From: Toxorhynchites rutilus septentrionalis
Lineage: Eukaryota > Arthropoda > Insecta > Diptera > Culicidae
Reading direction: 5' to 3'
Length of the DNA: 64,000 bases
Assembly: GCF_029784135.1 (NCBI RefSeq)
Contig: NC_073745.1
Span: 159,353,335-159,417,334 of the forward strand
Shown here piece by piece: positions 1 to 10,600 of the stretch (position 1 is its first letter; every line of letters starts with the position of its first letter). Below the pieces are notes generated by a model, which was not told where the DNA came from, searched no databases, and saw only the letters and a list, made by a program, of their open reading frames with translations. Made by a program: the position numbers and the translations under genes.

Positions 1-2207
1 TTGCAATTCATACATTTCCTATCGTGATACCGGGATATTTTCTGCACATGCATTCAAGCTCGAGTATCATCAGCAGCACATGGTACAATGCGAGGAAAGA
101 AAAATCTTCGACGTTTGGATGGATGCTGGTTACCGATAGCAGAGAAAACGCGAGCGATCCGGCCTGTGATTTAGAAAACAGAGTAGCAATATGGATGGTG
201 CTGCTGTCAATGATGATGTTCGCAAATCGCGGAATGAAAATGCTAACGAACTGATTGATAATGGGAGTATACCGAGATCGTCGTTGAATTATTGGTTGTT
301 TTTATTCGAAACAAGCAACCGTAGAAAACCAACTGCACGATAGTGTGTTAGGCAGGCACGCTAGTCAAACAGGTAACGAACAGCGGTAATTGATGATGTG
401 TGGTATGCGATGTGAAGGGAACTCGGAATTATTAGTGTAACATCACGCAAGGATCGTTCAAGGATCGTATGGGAAATGGAACCCGAAAGCAAAACTAACG
501 AGCACTCCCTCCCTCTAGGAAATCAATATTAAATATAAATCACGACAGGGATGAGTGTTCCGAAAACAATCGGTCCAATTCAGCTTTACAGCTTTAACTG
601 TGGGGAGCATGGTTGCCATGATAAAACCTGTGTTTTAGTCTCTAAAATTATTTTTATTTTAGTTTTCTCAGAAAATCTGCATTGAAATCTGTATTAAATT
701 TATAAGTCAAAATTAAAGTATAAGCTTAGCTTCAGTATCATTAAATGACATAGTTATTATGCATTCGACGATGTTGATGGTATCTTCGTAGATCTTATAG
801 ATGTGATAAAATTACAATGTTTCATTGAGGTTTAATGGAAGTTAACATAATTAACAGGACATGTTTGTTTACATTGCATTGTTACACAGCAGCTTTGTTA
901 TAACAAATACAATAACATAATCAGGTAACAATCCCAAAATGAGAGAACTTTCAACGCATGAAAATTTTTTCCTAAAGTTGTTTTGAACCCATATGTTTGG
1001 GATCCGGACAAGTTCTGATAGAATTTCCTCGTTCTAAACAAATTAATCGGACATGTTTTATTTAGATTTTTATTTTTCTGCTCTTGCATAGATCAAATGC
1101 TGTTAAAAAAACTTTAGTCGTTATTGAACCTCTCTAGGTTGCATTCAACGACGGATTCCAGTGAGAGCCATCTTCAGTATTTTCAATGGTTTGAGCCCCA
1201 ATATTTTTTGGCCCTTTGGTTATCGTTAAGCTATATACATGAACACTGCAATGCGTTTTCCTAACACTGGCTAGATCGATTTTCTCTATTTTCAACGCAT
1301 TTTAACATATAACTATTGAAAATTTTATAATTATATTACAATTGGTGGATCACACCATTGAGGAATATGGCGGTTCCTTCGGCTGAAGAAGGCCAGGATG
1401 ATAGCTCATGATTTTTGGAATGTGGAATTAAAGAACACTAGGATAACTTCTAAAACACTCGGTTGATTTTATTCTCGCGATCTTGCACATTCAAGGGTTG
1501 GAAAAGGAATGGTGTATATTGGCAGGAATCGGTTTGTATGCACATATTTATTTGTGTGCGATCGGCTTGTGTTATGCTGTGTATCGAATTACTGTGCTGG
1601 TTGTGGATGTGTCATACATTGCATTTTGAATGGGAGGAAAGGATTTGCATAGGGATAAGGATAGGGTTAAATAAAGAGAATCTATTTTCACACTTGCTCA
1701 ATATTCGCGCTGGTCGCAAACAACAATATATTGTTAGGAAGTGTCCAAATCGACTGGGGCTAATATATGAAATCCTCAAACAGAAAATCGCTCGAAATTG
1801 GATAATTTCCGTGACGCGACCGATATCTGGTTTTTTAATTTGTACTCGCTATATGTTCCCGCAAACGTAATCCTACGTCAACTGGCACCGTTGATTCTTT
1901 TGAATATTTCCAATACCAAGAGCAAGACACTTTCAAAGAAAAATGGATTTTGACGACAGTATGAGCGATTTTATAAAATTCACATTCACTGCGCTGAAGA
2001 AATAAAAAGATAACCAGTGTTATTTCATTTTAACGCCAATGAGACAGACTTTTGCATATTTTCGCGTTCGCATCGAAAATGAGAAAGCAGGACACCACGT
2101 TATATATGAATGCCGAAATGATTCCCATTCAGGCAAATGTTATATGAACAAAATTGGTGAGACAAGATGAAATACTATTATCATTATTATCATCATTGAT
2201 ATCATAT
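1..2207. other. AT-rich DNA, no gene recognised
   Basis: Both strands hold only short open frames, none with a recognisable domain. I see no repeat shared with the rest of the window except a weak similarity to the GACGTAGGACTACGTC motif near 1868-1880 (ATCCTACGTCAAC). The segment could be intron, intergenic DNA or old decayed repeat. Nothing in it supports a gene call. Confidence 0.5.
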
Positions 2208-3966
2208 CCTATTTGTCGTACCAAGTCTTGTTGATATTCGTTGTTTATGTTTTGCTTTGTATCTTCGTGCAAACAAGTGATATAAATCTGTATTTTGTTC
2301 GTGAGCTTCTGTTATTAAGTGCTTATGATAAAGTTGTTGAAGTTTTCGTCCTCTCAGTGCAATTCGTCATAAGCTCAAGCTACGTGAATTATATTGTTTT
2401 CGTTGTTAGACGATTGTTTATATCTGCATTCATCAACTAAATTTGTACACCAGCGCCATCTGTTCACGAGTTTTAATACTAGTGCGTTGCATGCAACATT
2501 GTCACCGCGCAGAGGATTGCATCGAATTTACAGTGATATTCCGATTTTTGAATCAGAATCACATAAAACAGTTGATTGGTTAAATTAGCTTTTTTTTTGA
2601 ATATAACAAAACTCACTCACCGCAATGTCTTCAGTTTGCCATGCTTGTGCTATCGATGCTACGGATAATCAAGTCGTGTGTCAGGGGTTTTGTAACGCAA
2701 TTTTTCATCCGAAATGTAGTGGTATTAATCCTCACATTATGGATGAAGTTTTGAAAAGTAGCCAGCTTTTTTGGTTGTGCCATTCATGTTCTAAGCTCAT
2801 GAAGGACATGCGTCTGCGAAACACTGTACGTTCGGCATATGAGACCGGTCAAGAACAACTGATTGGAAAGCACAACGAAATCGTAGAATCTTTGAAATCA
2901 GAAATCTTAACCGAGCTTAAGGCGGAAATTAAATTAAATTTTACTGCCCTTATAAACTCGAGATCGCTCACGCCGAAATCCGTGAGACGTCCATCAATTG
3001 TCCCTGAGGTAGAAGCAGCGGAACTCTTCGCTACATTTTTTGAGAGTGTGTTCAGCAAAGTGTCGCCCGTTTGTCGTCGCAATTGCTTTGCTCACATACC
3101 ATCATATGACATCACATTTCCAGTTCTTCAGTTCTCCTCTGAAGATGTGAAAAAAGAATTTAAGGAACTTGACACCAAGAAAGCATCGAGTGCAGATGGA
3201 ATATCTCCCTTGCTTCTCAAAAACTGCTCTTCCACCTTGGCGGGGCCCATCGCTCTTATATTCAACCGCTCTCTGCGCGATCGATCATTCCCGGCTGCAT
3301 GGAAACGTGCCTGTATTGTTCCGATCCATAAATCCGGAAACTGCGTTTATGTCAGCAATTATCGTGGAATATCAATACTGAGTTGTTTGAGCAAGGTCTT
3401 CGAAAAGTTAGTACACAAGGTGTTGTACAACGTGTCATCTTTGATCATCTCCGATAGCCAGCATGGCTTCATGAAACATCGGAGTACCACGACTAAACTC
3501 ATGTGTTACGTCACCGCTCTATCTCGTGAAATAGAGCTCAGGCGACAAGTAGATTCGGTGTACATTGATTTCTCGAAGGCATTCGACACTGTTCCGCATA
3601 TTACTGTTATCAACAAAATGAAGCACATGGGCTTTCCCGATTGGTTTATGGAGTGGTTATGGTCGTACTTGACGGATCGTTCCGCGTACGTAATGGTTAA
3701 TTATACAAAATCTAGACCATTCAGTATCACGTCTGGCGTACCTCAGGGTAGCGTTCTTGGCCCTCTGATCTTCAACCTCTTTGTCAATGACCTGTCTTCA
3801 CTGCTCTCTTCTTCTAAGCTTTCTTATGCCGACGATCTGAAATTTTATCGGTGCATCACCTCGCCCCTGGATCATGTCGCCTTGCAAGAAGATATAAACA
3901 CAGTGCTGACATGGTGTGGCGATAACGGCATGCAGGTCAATAGTAATAAGTGTAAGATCATATCCT
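2208..3966 (+). mobile_element. CR1-like non-LTR retrotransposon, copy 1 (internally deleted, 3' truncated)
   Basis: This stretch matches the longer copy at 46288-52254 from the shared 5' sequence (CTATTTGTCGTACC) through the 5' UTR, the ORF1 start and the reverse transcriptase. Compared with that copy, about 2.6 kb is missing: sequence equivalent to 47907-50503, that is the rest of ORF1 and the whole endonuclease. The copy stops at 3965, where the longer one continues for about 760 bp. Loss of the 3' end is unusual for a target-primed element, which normally loses the 5' end, so a later deletion is the simpler explanation. The 5' UTR lacks both MITEs found in the longer copy. Confidence 0.85.
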
Positions 3967-3968
3967 GA
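2625..3968 (+). pseudogene. PHD-finger/reverse transcriptase fusion ORF of CR1-like copy 1
   Basis: This is an uninterrupted frame of 447 codons starting at an ATG. Residues 1-65 hold a Cys/His cluster of PHD type (CHAC near the start, then CQGFC, HPKC, CHSC), as known in ORF1 of CR1-like elements. Residues of about 126 onward are reverse transcriptase from ORF2: YIDFSKAFDTVPH, SGVPQGSVLGP and YADD are all intact. The join lies near residue 125, where an in-frame deletion removed the ORF1 C-terminus and the endonuclease. The C-terminal thumb region is missing and the frame ends by chance at TGA 3966-3968. It cannot mobilise itself because the endonuclease is absent, but it could make a zinc-finger/RT protein if transcribed. 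Confidence 0.8.
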
Positions 3969-5550
3969 TGGGGAGGTGTGTGGGTTATGCAAAGTTTTCG
4001 GAACAAATTTGACACTTTTAGCTGATTAAAAATAACAGAGAATGTTGTCTAGAAAATACGCTCTACTGGGTTCATGAAAGTCGTACAATATCAGAAGAAC
4101 ACGATGCCACAAAATCACATGAAATTCCGCAAATCTTACCATAATTCTAAAGATTTTCTCGGTGACAGGAAGTAAGATAAGATACGATAAGATCTGTTCG
4201 AAAGTGAAGACATTTTATAGCATTACACCGAGTACATGGGTCTTCAAGGTTCTCCCTTAGTTTTGGCCAGATTAACCGATCACAAGAAAAAACAAAATTT
4301 CATTTTCTAAGAGCATCATTGGTGGGCAAATGGAAGAATGAAACTTTTTACACAATATTGCCAATGAAACTGCTAATAGAACGAGGTAAGTTATTAGGCG
4401 TGGTGCACAAATTACGATACGCTAAAAATCCGGATTTTCGAAGCGCTCGCAGCTAATTGACATCGTCAGCTTCAACTTAAACTTTTTATATTATAGGGGA
4501 AGACGGAGGAAGATGGACACCCGGGGTAAGATGGCCACTATCTAGATTATTCAAACAATCAACTATTGGACAGTTATAATACATTATTTTAGTGTAATGC
4601 ATTACCCTAAATTATGTATAACCATTTTGGCGTGTGTATAAGTGAAACGTTATAACAGAACATCAAAAATAAACTTTTCATACGGCGACGAGCACCGATT
4701 TTTTAATGATTGCATCAAAAAGTTTAAGAAACTCCAATAAATTCTATACAAGGTTTATTCGCTGCTTTGACAAAAAAAAATCTACAATGGTATCAAAAGA
4801 GCCAGAATCAGGTTTTTCATGGTGCTCTAGAAAATGTACTGTAATTTTGCAAATATTGCAATGAGTTCTAATGTTAGCAGGTAAATCTTGTGAATCCACA
4901 AAACCTCTGTGATTGTTTCATATTGACACGCTTTTCATAGTCGATCGAAAAAAATGTTGTAGTAAATTAGAGGAACACTTCATCGTAACGTGTCAACCTG
5001 TCGTTCTGGTTCGATGGTCGATGCCCGATGCCTGGTATGTTTTGTTCTGCTTCGAAGCGACCTGGTTCTTCTAGCCGTATAGGGGGAAAAAGCAAGCGTC
5101 AAGAAAAGAGGTTTTTCAATCGAATGCCCATTTTGAAGAACTTTCGATGCAAAGCAATTTGCTACGACAAAATTGGACGTGAGCGAAGATCATTTGGCAG
5201 TACAATGTGGACAGGAAAACAAAATCAGCTCAAAGAATTTTCGTACTTGTATCAGCTATGGAGAAAGTTAATTTTTAGCACATGTTATGGCATCCCGATT
5301 TATTACATTAAATGAACTGAAAAATAACAGAAAATGTTCTACTCCCCAATAAATGTATATCATTTGTATAATATATATGCTAGAGCCAATATGAGCGAAC
5401 GAAACAGGAGACACAGGAGACACAGGAGACCACAGCTCTTTACCATGACTTTCATATCAAATTTGCATTTTTGCATTACATGCTCTGCAATATGGCTTGA
5501 ACACTTGTGCTAAGAATAAAGGTGCAAGCGCGGATCTTTTCACCCTTAAG
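3969..5550. other. Repeat-derived AT-rich DNA without a gene
   Basis: No gene is recognised. Near 4496-4545 there are phrases (GGGGAAGACGGAGGAAGATGG, then GGGGTAAGATGG in the same strand) like those near 14117, 14390 and 53885, probably remnants of one interspersed repeat. Short direct repeats of ACAGGAGACAC lie at 5404-5440. Confidence 0.45.
4690..4985 (+). repeat. Partial copy of the arm of the long-TIR Tc1-like element
   Basis: This segment is recognisably similar, with many substitutions, to 25430-25720 inside the left arm of the long-TIR element at 24998-28647. Shared phrases include AACTCCAATAAATTCT, TTTGCAAATATTGCA and GTAAATTAGAGG. Only the inner part of the arm is present; I see no terminal sequence here. 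Confidence 0.55.
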
Positions 5551-6730
5551 GTTTGATTCATTTAGAATCCGGAACCATTGTTCATTTTATAGCAGCGATC
5601 CTAGTAGGCGTATCTTAAATCTGTTGACAGCAAACTGTTTGGAAAACTTCACTGATTCGTTTTATTTTAAAAATGTTTTGTAGAATGGATGCCGAGGTCA
5701 GATAGAATCGCTAGAATCGCGAAATCGCTAAAGGTGCCAAAATCGACAGTGTATGATGTGCTGAAACGTTTTCGTGAACGTGCAGCTGTTGTTCGGATAA
5801 ATCAGAGGACGCGTCTTAGTGGAACATACGATCGCTGAAGGTATGGAGAATGAGATAATTCACGCAAACCCGGTACTCTCGGACTACGACATCACCACAA
5901 ACACAACTCAAAAAAGTATCCTCTGGAAAATCCATAAGCGAGAAGGTTATCGTAATTTCTGTGCCTGCAAGTAACTGAACATGACACTGAAGTAAAATCT
6001 GGTGGTCAAAAGACGCGCTCGAAAGTTGAACTATAAGGTTTTGACGAAGTACGAAGGATGCATGCTGATAGATGACGAAACGTACGTGAAAATGGATTTT
6101 AGACAGCGCCCAGGCCTGAAATTCTATAAGGTCATTGCTAAAGGAGACGTTCCCAGCTAATTTAAGTTCGTTTTAGCTGGTAATTTTGCCATGAAGTTCT
6201 TGATTTGGCAAGGAATCTACAACCGTGAAAAAAACACAAAGGTTTTCGTTACGAACAAGACAATAGACTTGAAAATTTATAGGGGAAAGTGCCTGCAGAA
6301 ACGTCCGTTGAAGTTTTGGTCTTTTGGCAAGCTGCCACTATAATCGAGAGGTGCTTGAGTGGTACAGTGACAATGGGATCGAATACCTTGAAAAAGACCT
6401 CAATCCTCCCAATTACCCCTAATTCCGCCCAATAGAAAAATTTTGGGCAATTGTCAAGCGGAATTAATGAAGGGTTCTAAAGTGACTCGGAATGTTGTAA
6501 ACACGAAGAGATCGTGAAATAAAATGGCCGATGAGGTTGACCAACAGAGAATCCAACCTTTGATGGAGGGTATCTGAGGTACGAAAATTCATTAAAACTG
6601 TAAAGGAATATTTTTTAAATATTTTTTTCTGAAACAATAAATTATCTGTATTTTTAAATAAAAGCATTTGTTGTACCGTTAATCAATCCCCTTAATCAAT
6701 GGTTTTGTGATTCCGGATTCTAAATGAATC
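5551..6730 (+). mobile_element. Decayed Tc1/mariner-superfamily transposon (probably ITmD37E type)
   Basis: The two ends carry an inverted copy of ATTCATTTAGAATCCGGAA (about 5555-5576 and, reversed, about 6711-6730). Between them lies a transposase pseudogene. The 3' end and the sequence just outside it recur at 27430-27610 and in its duplicate, so the right boundary may lie a little further out. The type assignment rests on the transposase remnants and is an inference. Confidence 0.65.
5685..6474 (+). pseudogene. Transposase pseudogene, IS630-Tc1-mariner superfamily
   Basis: Read with frameshifts, this encodes an N-terminal helix-turn-helix-like piece (IAKSLKVPKSTVYDVLKRF), a first catalytic-aspartate region (MLIDDETYVKMDF) and a C-terminal piece typical of the superfamily (NPPNYP followed by RPIEKFWAIVKRN). 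Stop codons and frameshifts interrupt it many times, for example around 5837, 5970 and 6160, so it cannot make an active enzyme. The DDE core is only partly legible between 6180 and 6410. The wording of the motifs fits the DD37E group described from mosquitoes, but I cannot measure the spacing reliably through the lesions. Confidence 0.65.
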
Positions 6731-6810
6731 TTAAATCTTTAATCAACAGTATGAAGGGAAACATCAGGAGATTTTTTTTCATCATTGGAACTATTTGTAA
6801 CTAACGTATG

Positions 6811-7417
6811 TGTTCGCGACGAACGCGACCCGAGCCAGCTGCAGACGAACAGGGGGAGAACGATGATGCAATCGGAAGAAACGAAGATGTAATCGGCTGC
6901 ACTCGTCGATGCAGTCGTACACACATACATAGCGAGAAGTGTAGTTTTAAGTTTTTCTTTTTCTTATTCTGTTAGTGCGTAAGGATGTGTAGATTTAAGT
7001 TTTTCCTCATTCTGTTGGTGACAATTAAAGGAGTAGGATCTTAAATTGAAATTGCCTTATTTTGAAGAAGTGTCCCAGTGAAGCAGCAGCAGTGAAATCC
7101 AATCTGGTCAACAGGGCGACCAACGTAATTTCCATCCTCCGTTGTCTTGTGAGTCACCGGGCGACAAACAAGCAACGAACGTGTTCGATCCTGTCGTCCT
7201 TTTGCCAGCATCGTGTTGTGCAGCGGTTAATGGCGTGTTTTAGCCGCTGAAATTTCTCTGCTGGTTCTGCTGTGTGCCGCTAAAAGTTAGGGTGAAAATT
7301 GACTTTATTTCGTGTTGTTTTACGGCGAATGTGCGCCGTGGTCCTTCGACGAGTCAGAGCAAGCTGCGATCTGAGTGTGCGATCGTCAGCGACTTTGTGT
7401 TGTGTTGAGACAAAACA
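6811..7417 (+). repeat. 5' LTR of the BEL/Pao element
   Basis: The LTR begins TG and ends CA and is preceded by the target duplication GTATG at 6806-6810. It matches the 3' LTR at 12854-13459 along its whole length apart from one base deletion and one substitution. It should contain the promoter, but I do not see a clear TATA box. Its boundaries are fixed by the loss of identity at 7418, where the untranslated leader begins. Confidence 0.93.
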
Positions 7418-7622
7418 TTTGGTCCTTCGAACCGGATAATTACCAGTGTGATACGTGTATTCGCGATTATTAAAGGATTTGAGTGTGATACATCCTTCCG
7501 CGATTAATAAAGTGTGAGCCTTCATACGCAGTGTGAACTTCCGAACAGTGTTATTTTGAAGTTTTGAACATTTGAGTTGTGTTAGCGAAAGTGTTGCCAT
7601 TTGAGAGCAATTGAGAGAAACC
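7418..7622 (+). promoter_or_regulatory. Leader with likely primer-binding site of the BEL/Pao element
   Basis: Directly after the 5' LTR, TGGTCCTTCGAACCGG (7420-7435) begins with TGG, as expected for pairing to a tRNA 3' CCA end; I cannot name the tRNA. The rest of the leader runs to the gag-pol ATG and contains two related phrases (CGCGATTATTAAAGG and CGCGATTAATAAAG). Confidence 0.6.
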
Positions 7623-10600
7623 ATGGAGCAATTTAAACAATTAGTTTACCAGAGAGGCCGAGTGCAGGCGCGAGTATCGGTGATTATCAACAAGCTAAGT
7701 GATGCGATAGAGCAAAACGATAATACCAACTTATCGCAGTTAAAAGCGTATGAGAAGAAGCTAGAGTTGCATTATGCGGAGTATATGGCGAAACATGATT
7801 TGATCATGGCTCAGTGTCCCAGTTTTGGGAAAACAGAAGACCAGGACGAAAAGTTGGATGAGTTTGACATCATTCATACTGATGCTTTGGAGAAGCTCAA
7901 TCATCTGTTGGATTTCTTTCGTGCCGATCCAACACATAACAACCGTAGATCTCCTCAAGTTATTGTTACCCAACAACCTCTGAAGACGCCGATTCCGACA
8001 TTCGACGGAAAGTATGAAGCGTGGCCAAAGTTCAAGGCGCTGTTTAATGATTTGGTAGGTAAGTGTGGTGATTCCGATGCAACAAAACTGCAATACCTTG
8101 ACAAAGCGTTAATTGGTGAAGCTTCCGGCATCCTGGATGCCAGAATCATTAACGACAACAACTATCAACAAGCGTGGCAGTTGTTAGAGGAGCGGTTTGA
8201 GAACCCGCGAGTGATCATCGACACCCACATTTCCGGTTTATTGTCGATGAAACCAATATCTAAGCAGTGCTGGAAAGAACTGAGAAACTTGATCGACAAT
8301 TGCAATCGTCATGTAGAGGGGCTGCGATTTATGGAGCAAAGCGTCGATGGGACAGCTGGTCTTATCGTTGTGAAGCTGCTGACATCTTGCCTCGATGGAG
8401 AAACGAGAAAGCAGTGGGAACAAACTTTGGAACATGGGGAACTTCCGAACTTTGATGAATCCCTAAAGTTTCTCAGGAATTATTGTCAGGTCCTCGAAAG
8501 GTGTGAGATAGATAAGACGTCCTCTTCAAACGTAGCCAAAAAACTTCCTAAGTCGGGGAAGCCCAGCTGGTCACCGAGAACATCTCATCCAGCGACATCC
8601 GTTCCATCAGATAGCGTGTGTGACGTGTGCACAGGGTCGCACCTTAATTACAAGTGTCCTTCTTTCCTGAAAATGAATGTTGGTCAGCGTGTCAGCAAGG
8701 TGAAGCAAATTGGGATGTGTTTCAACTGTCTTCGTAAAGGCCATCAAATTCGAGACTGTCCTTCAGATAAGTCATGCTCGAAGTGTGGTAAAAAGCACCA
8801 CACAATGTTGCACTTTGAGCGCGAATTTTGTACCGAACCTAAGTCGCAAAGTTCAAATACTTCGGAAAAGACAGCATCAGTGTCAGCTATTCCCGAAAGT
8901 CCAGTGTCTACAGCATGTTCCAGCATTCAACGACCAACAAAACAAGTTCTTTTGATGACTGCGTTGGTGAGTGTAGCATCAAAAAGTGGGAAAATATTTA
9001 AGCTACGTGCCCTTCTCGATTCCGGGTCTCAAGTTAACCTGGTATCTGAGTCTGCTATTCACTTACTGGCGCTTCCAAAGTATCCTGCGAACGTTCCAGT
9101 TATTGGTGTAGGTGGTGCCAAGTCTAGAATCCTACATCATGTGATTATGCGCCTATTTTCCGACTATACTGGGTTCCAAAGTGACGTGGACTGTTTAGTG
9201 ACAAGAAAAGTGACAGGAAAAGTTCCTTCTGCTCCAGTTGACATTTCTGAATGGAATATTCCGCCAGGTATTGTGTTAGCCGATCCAATGTTTAATGAGC
9301 CAAGAGATGTGGATCTGTTGATCGGGGCCGAACTATTTTTCCAAATTTTGAGACAAAATCAACTGAAATTGGCCGAAGGTCTTCCAAGCTTGTACGAGAC
9401 ACAATTTGGATGGGTTTTTGCTGGTGCTCTCAAGTACGAGACCGAAGCTGTTAACGTGTTGTGTGCCACCAATGAGGATCCGTTGTTGAAAGAGATTCAA
9501 AGGTTTTTCGTGCAAGAAGAGCTTTTTGAGGAGAAAATGCCAACTAGTGAAGAACAACAGATAGAAGACCATTTTTGCAGAACGTATCGTCGTGATGAAG
9601 ATGGTCGATTTGTGGTCCAATTACCTTTCCGCGAATCCATTAACCAACTAGGTAATTCCAGATCTTTAGCGATGAAGAGATTCCTGTCAAGTGAAAAGCG
9701 CCTAACCAATGATACAATTATGAAAGAGATGTACCAAACTTTCATCAAGGAATACCAGGACCTTGGCCATTGCCACGAGATTCACGAGGAGAACGATCCA
9801 CCAGGACAGCAGAATTATTATTTTCCACATCATGCTGTACTCAAACCTTCAAGTACCAGCACAAAGCTACGTGTGGTATTTGATGGTAAGGCGAAGTCAA
9901 ATGGATTATCCTTGAATGAAGTGCTAATGATCGGTCCCAAAATCCAAAACGATTTATTTGCCATACTACTGCGTTTCCGGAAACACATTTATGCATTTTC
10001 AGCAGATGTTGAGAAAATGTATAGGCAGGTGAAGATCGATCCAAAACAAACGAGATACCAAAGAATTTTCTGGCGTGACCAGCCCGCAGAAAAAATAAAA
10101 GTGTTAGAGTTGTCAACGGTAACCTATGGGACATCTCCTTCGTCGTTCTTAGCAGTGAGATCAATGGTTCAGCTGGCACGAGATGAGAGTAGAAACTTTC
10201 CTGCAGCTGCCGAAGTGATATTGGAAGACTGTTATATGGACGATATTCTGAGTGGTGCTTCAACGCTATCATCTGCGAAGCAATTGCGATGTGAAATTGA
10301 GCAACTTATGATGAACGGAAAGTTTCCTATTCGGAAGTGGTGTTCTAACAACAACGAGGTGCTCGATGGTGTTCCTGATCAAGATCGTGAGAAATTAGTG
10401 CACATAAAAGATTCTGGAGCGAGTGAAACGATTCGAACTTTAGGTGTTCTTTGGAATCCGAAAACTGACCAGTTCCTGTTTTGTAGAAGTCCGGAAACGA
10501 TGCAATCCGATGCGAAAGTGACAAAAAGACATGTTCTATCCCAAATTGCCAAACTGTTTGACCCGCTCGGGCTCATATCACCAGTAATAGTGTCAGCCAA

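Noticed and set aside
1463..1870. A 135-codon open frame near the left edge
   Set aside because: Its start is a non-ATG codon or weak, the composition is rich in Cys/Trp/Ile as in chance frames, and no domain or splice context supports it.
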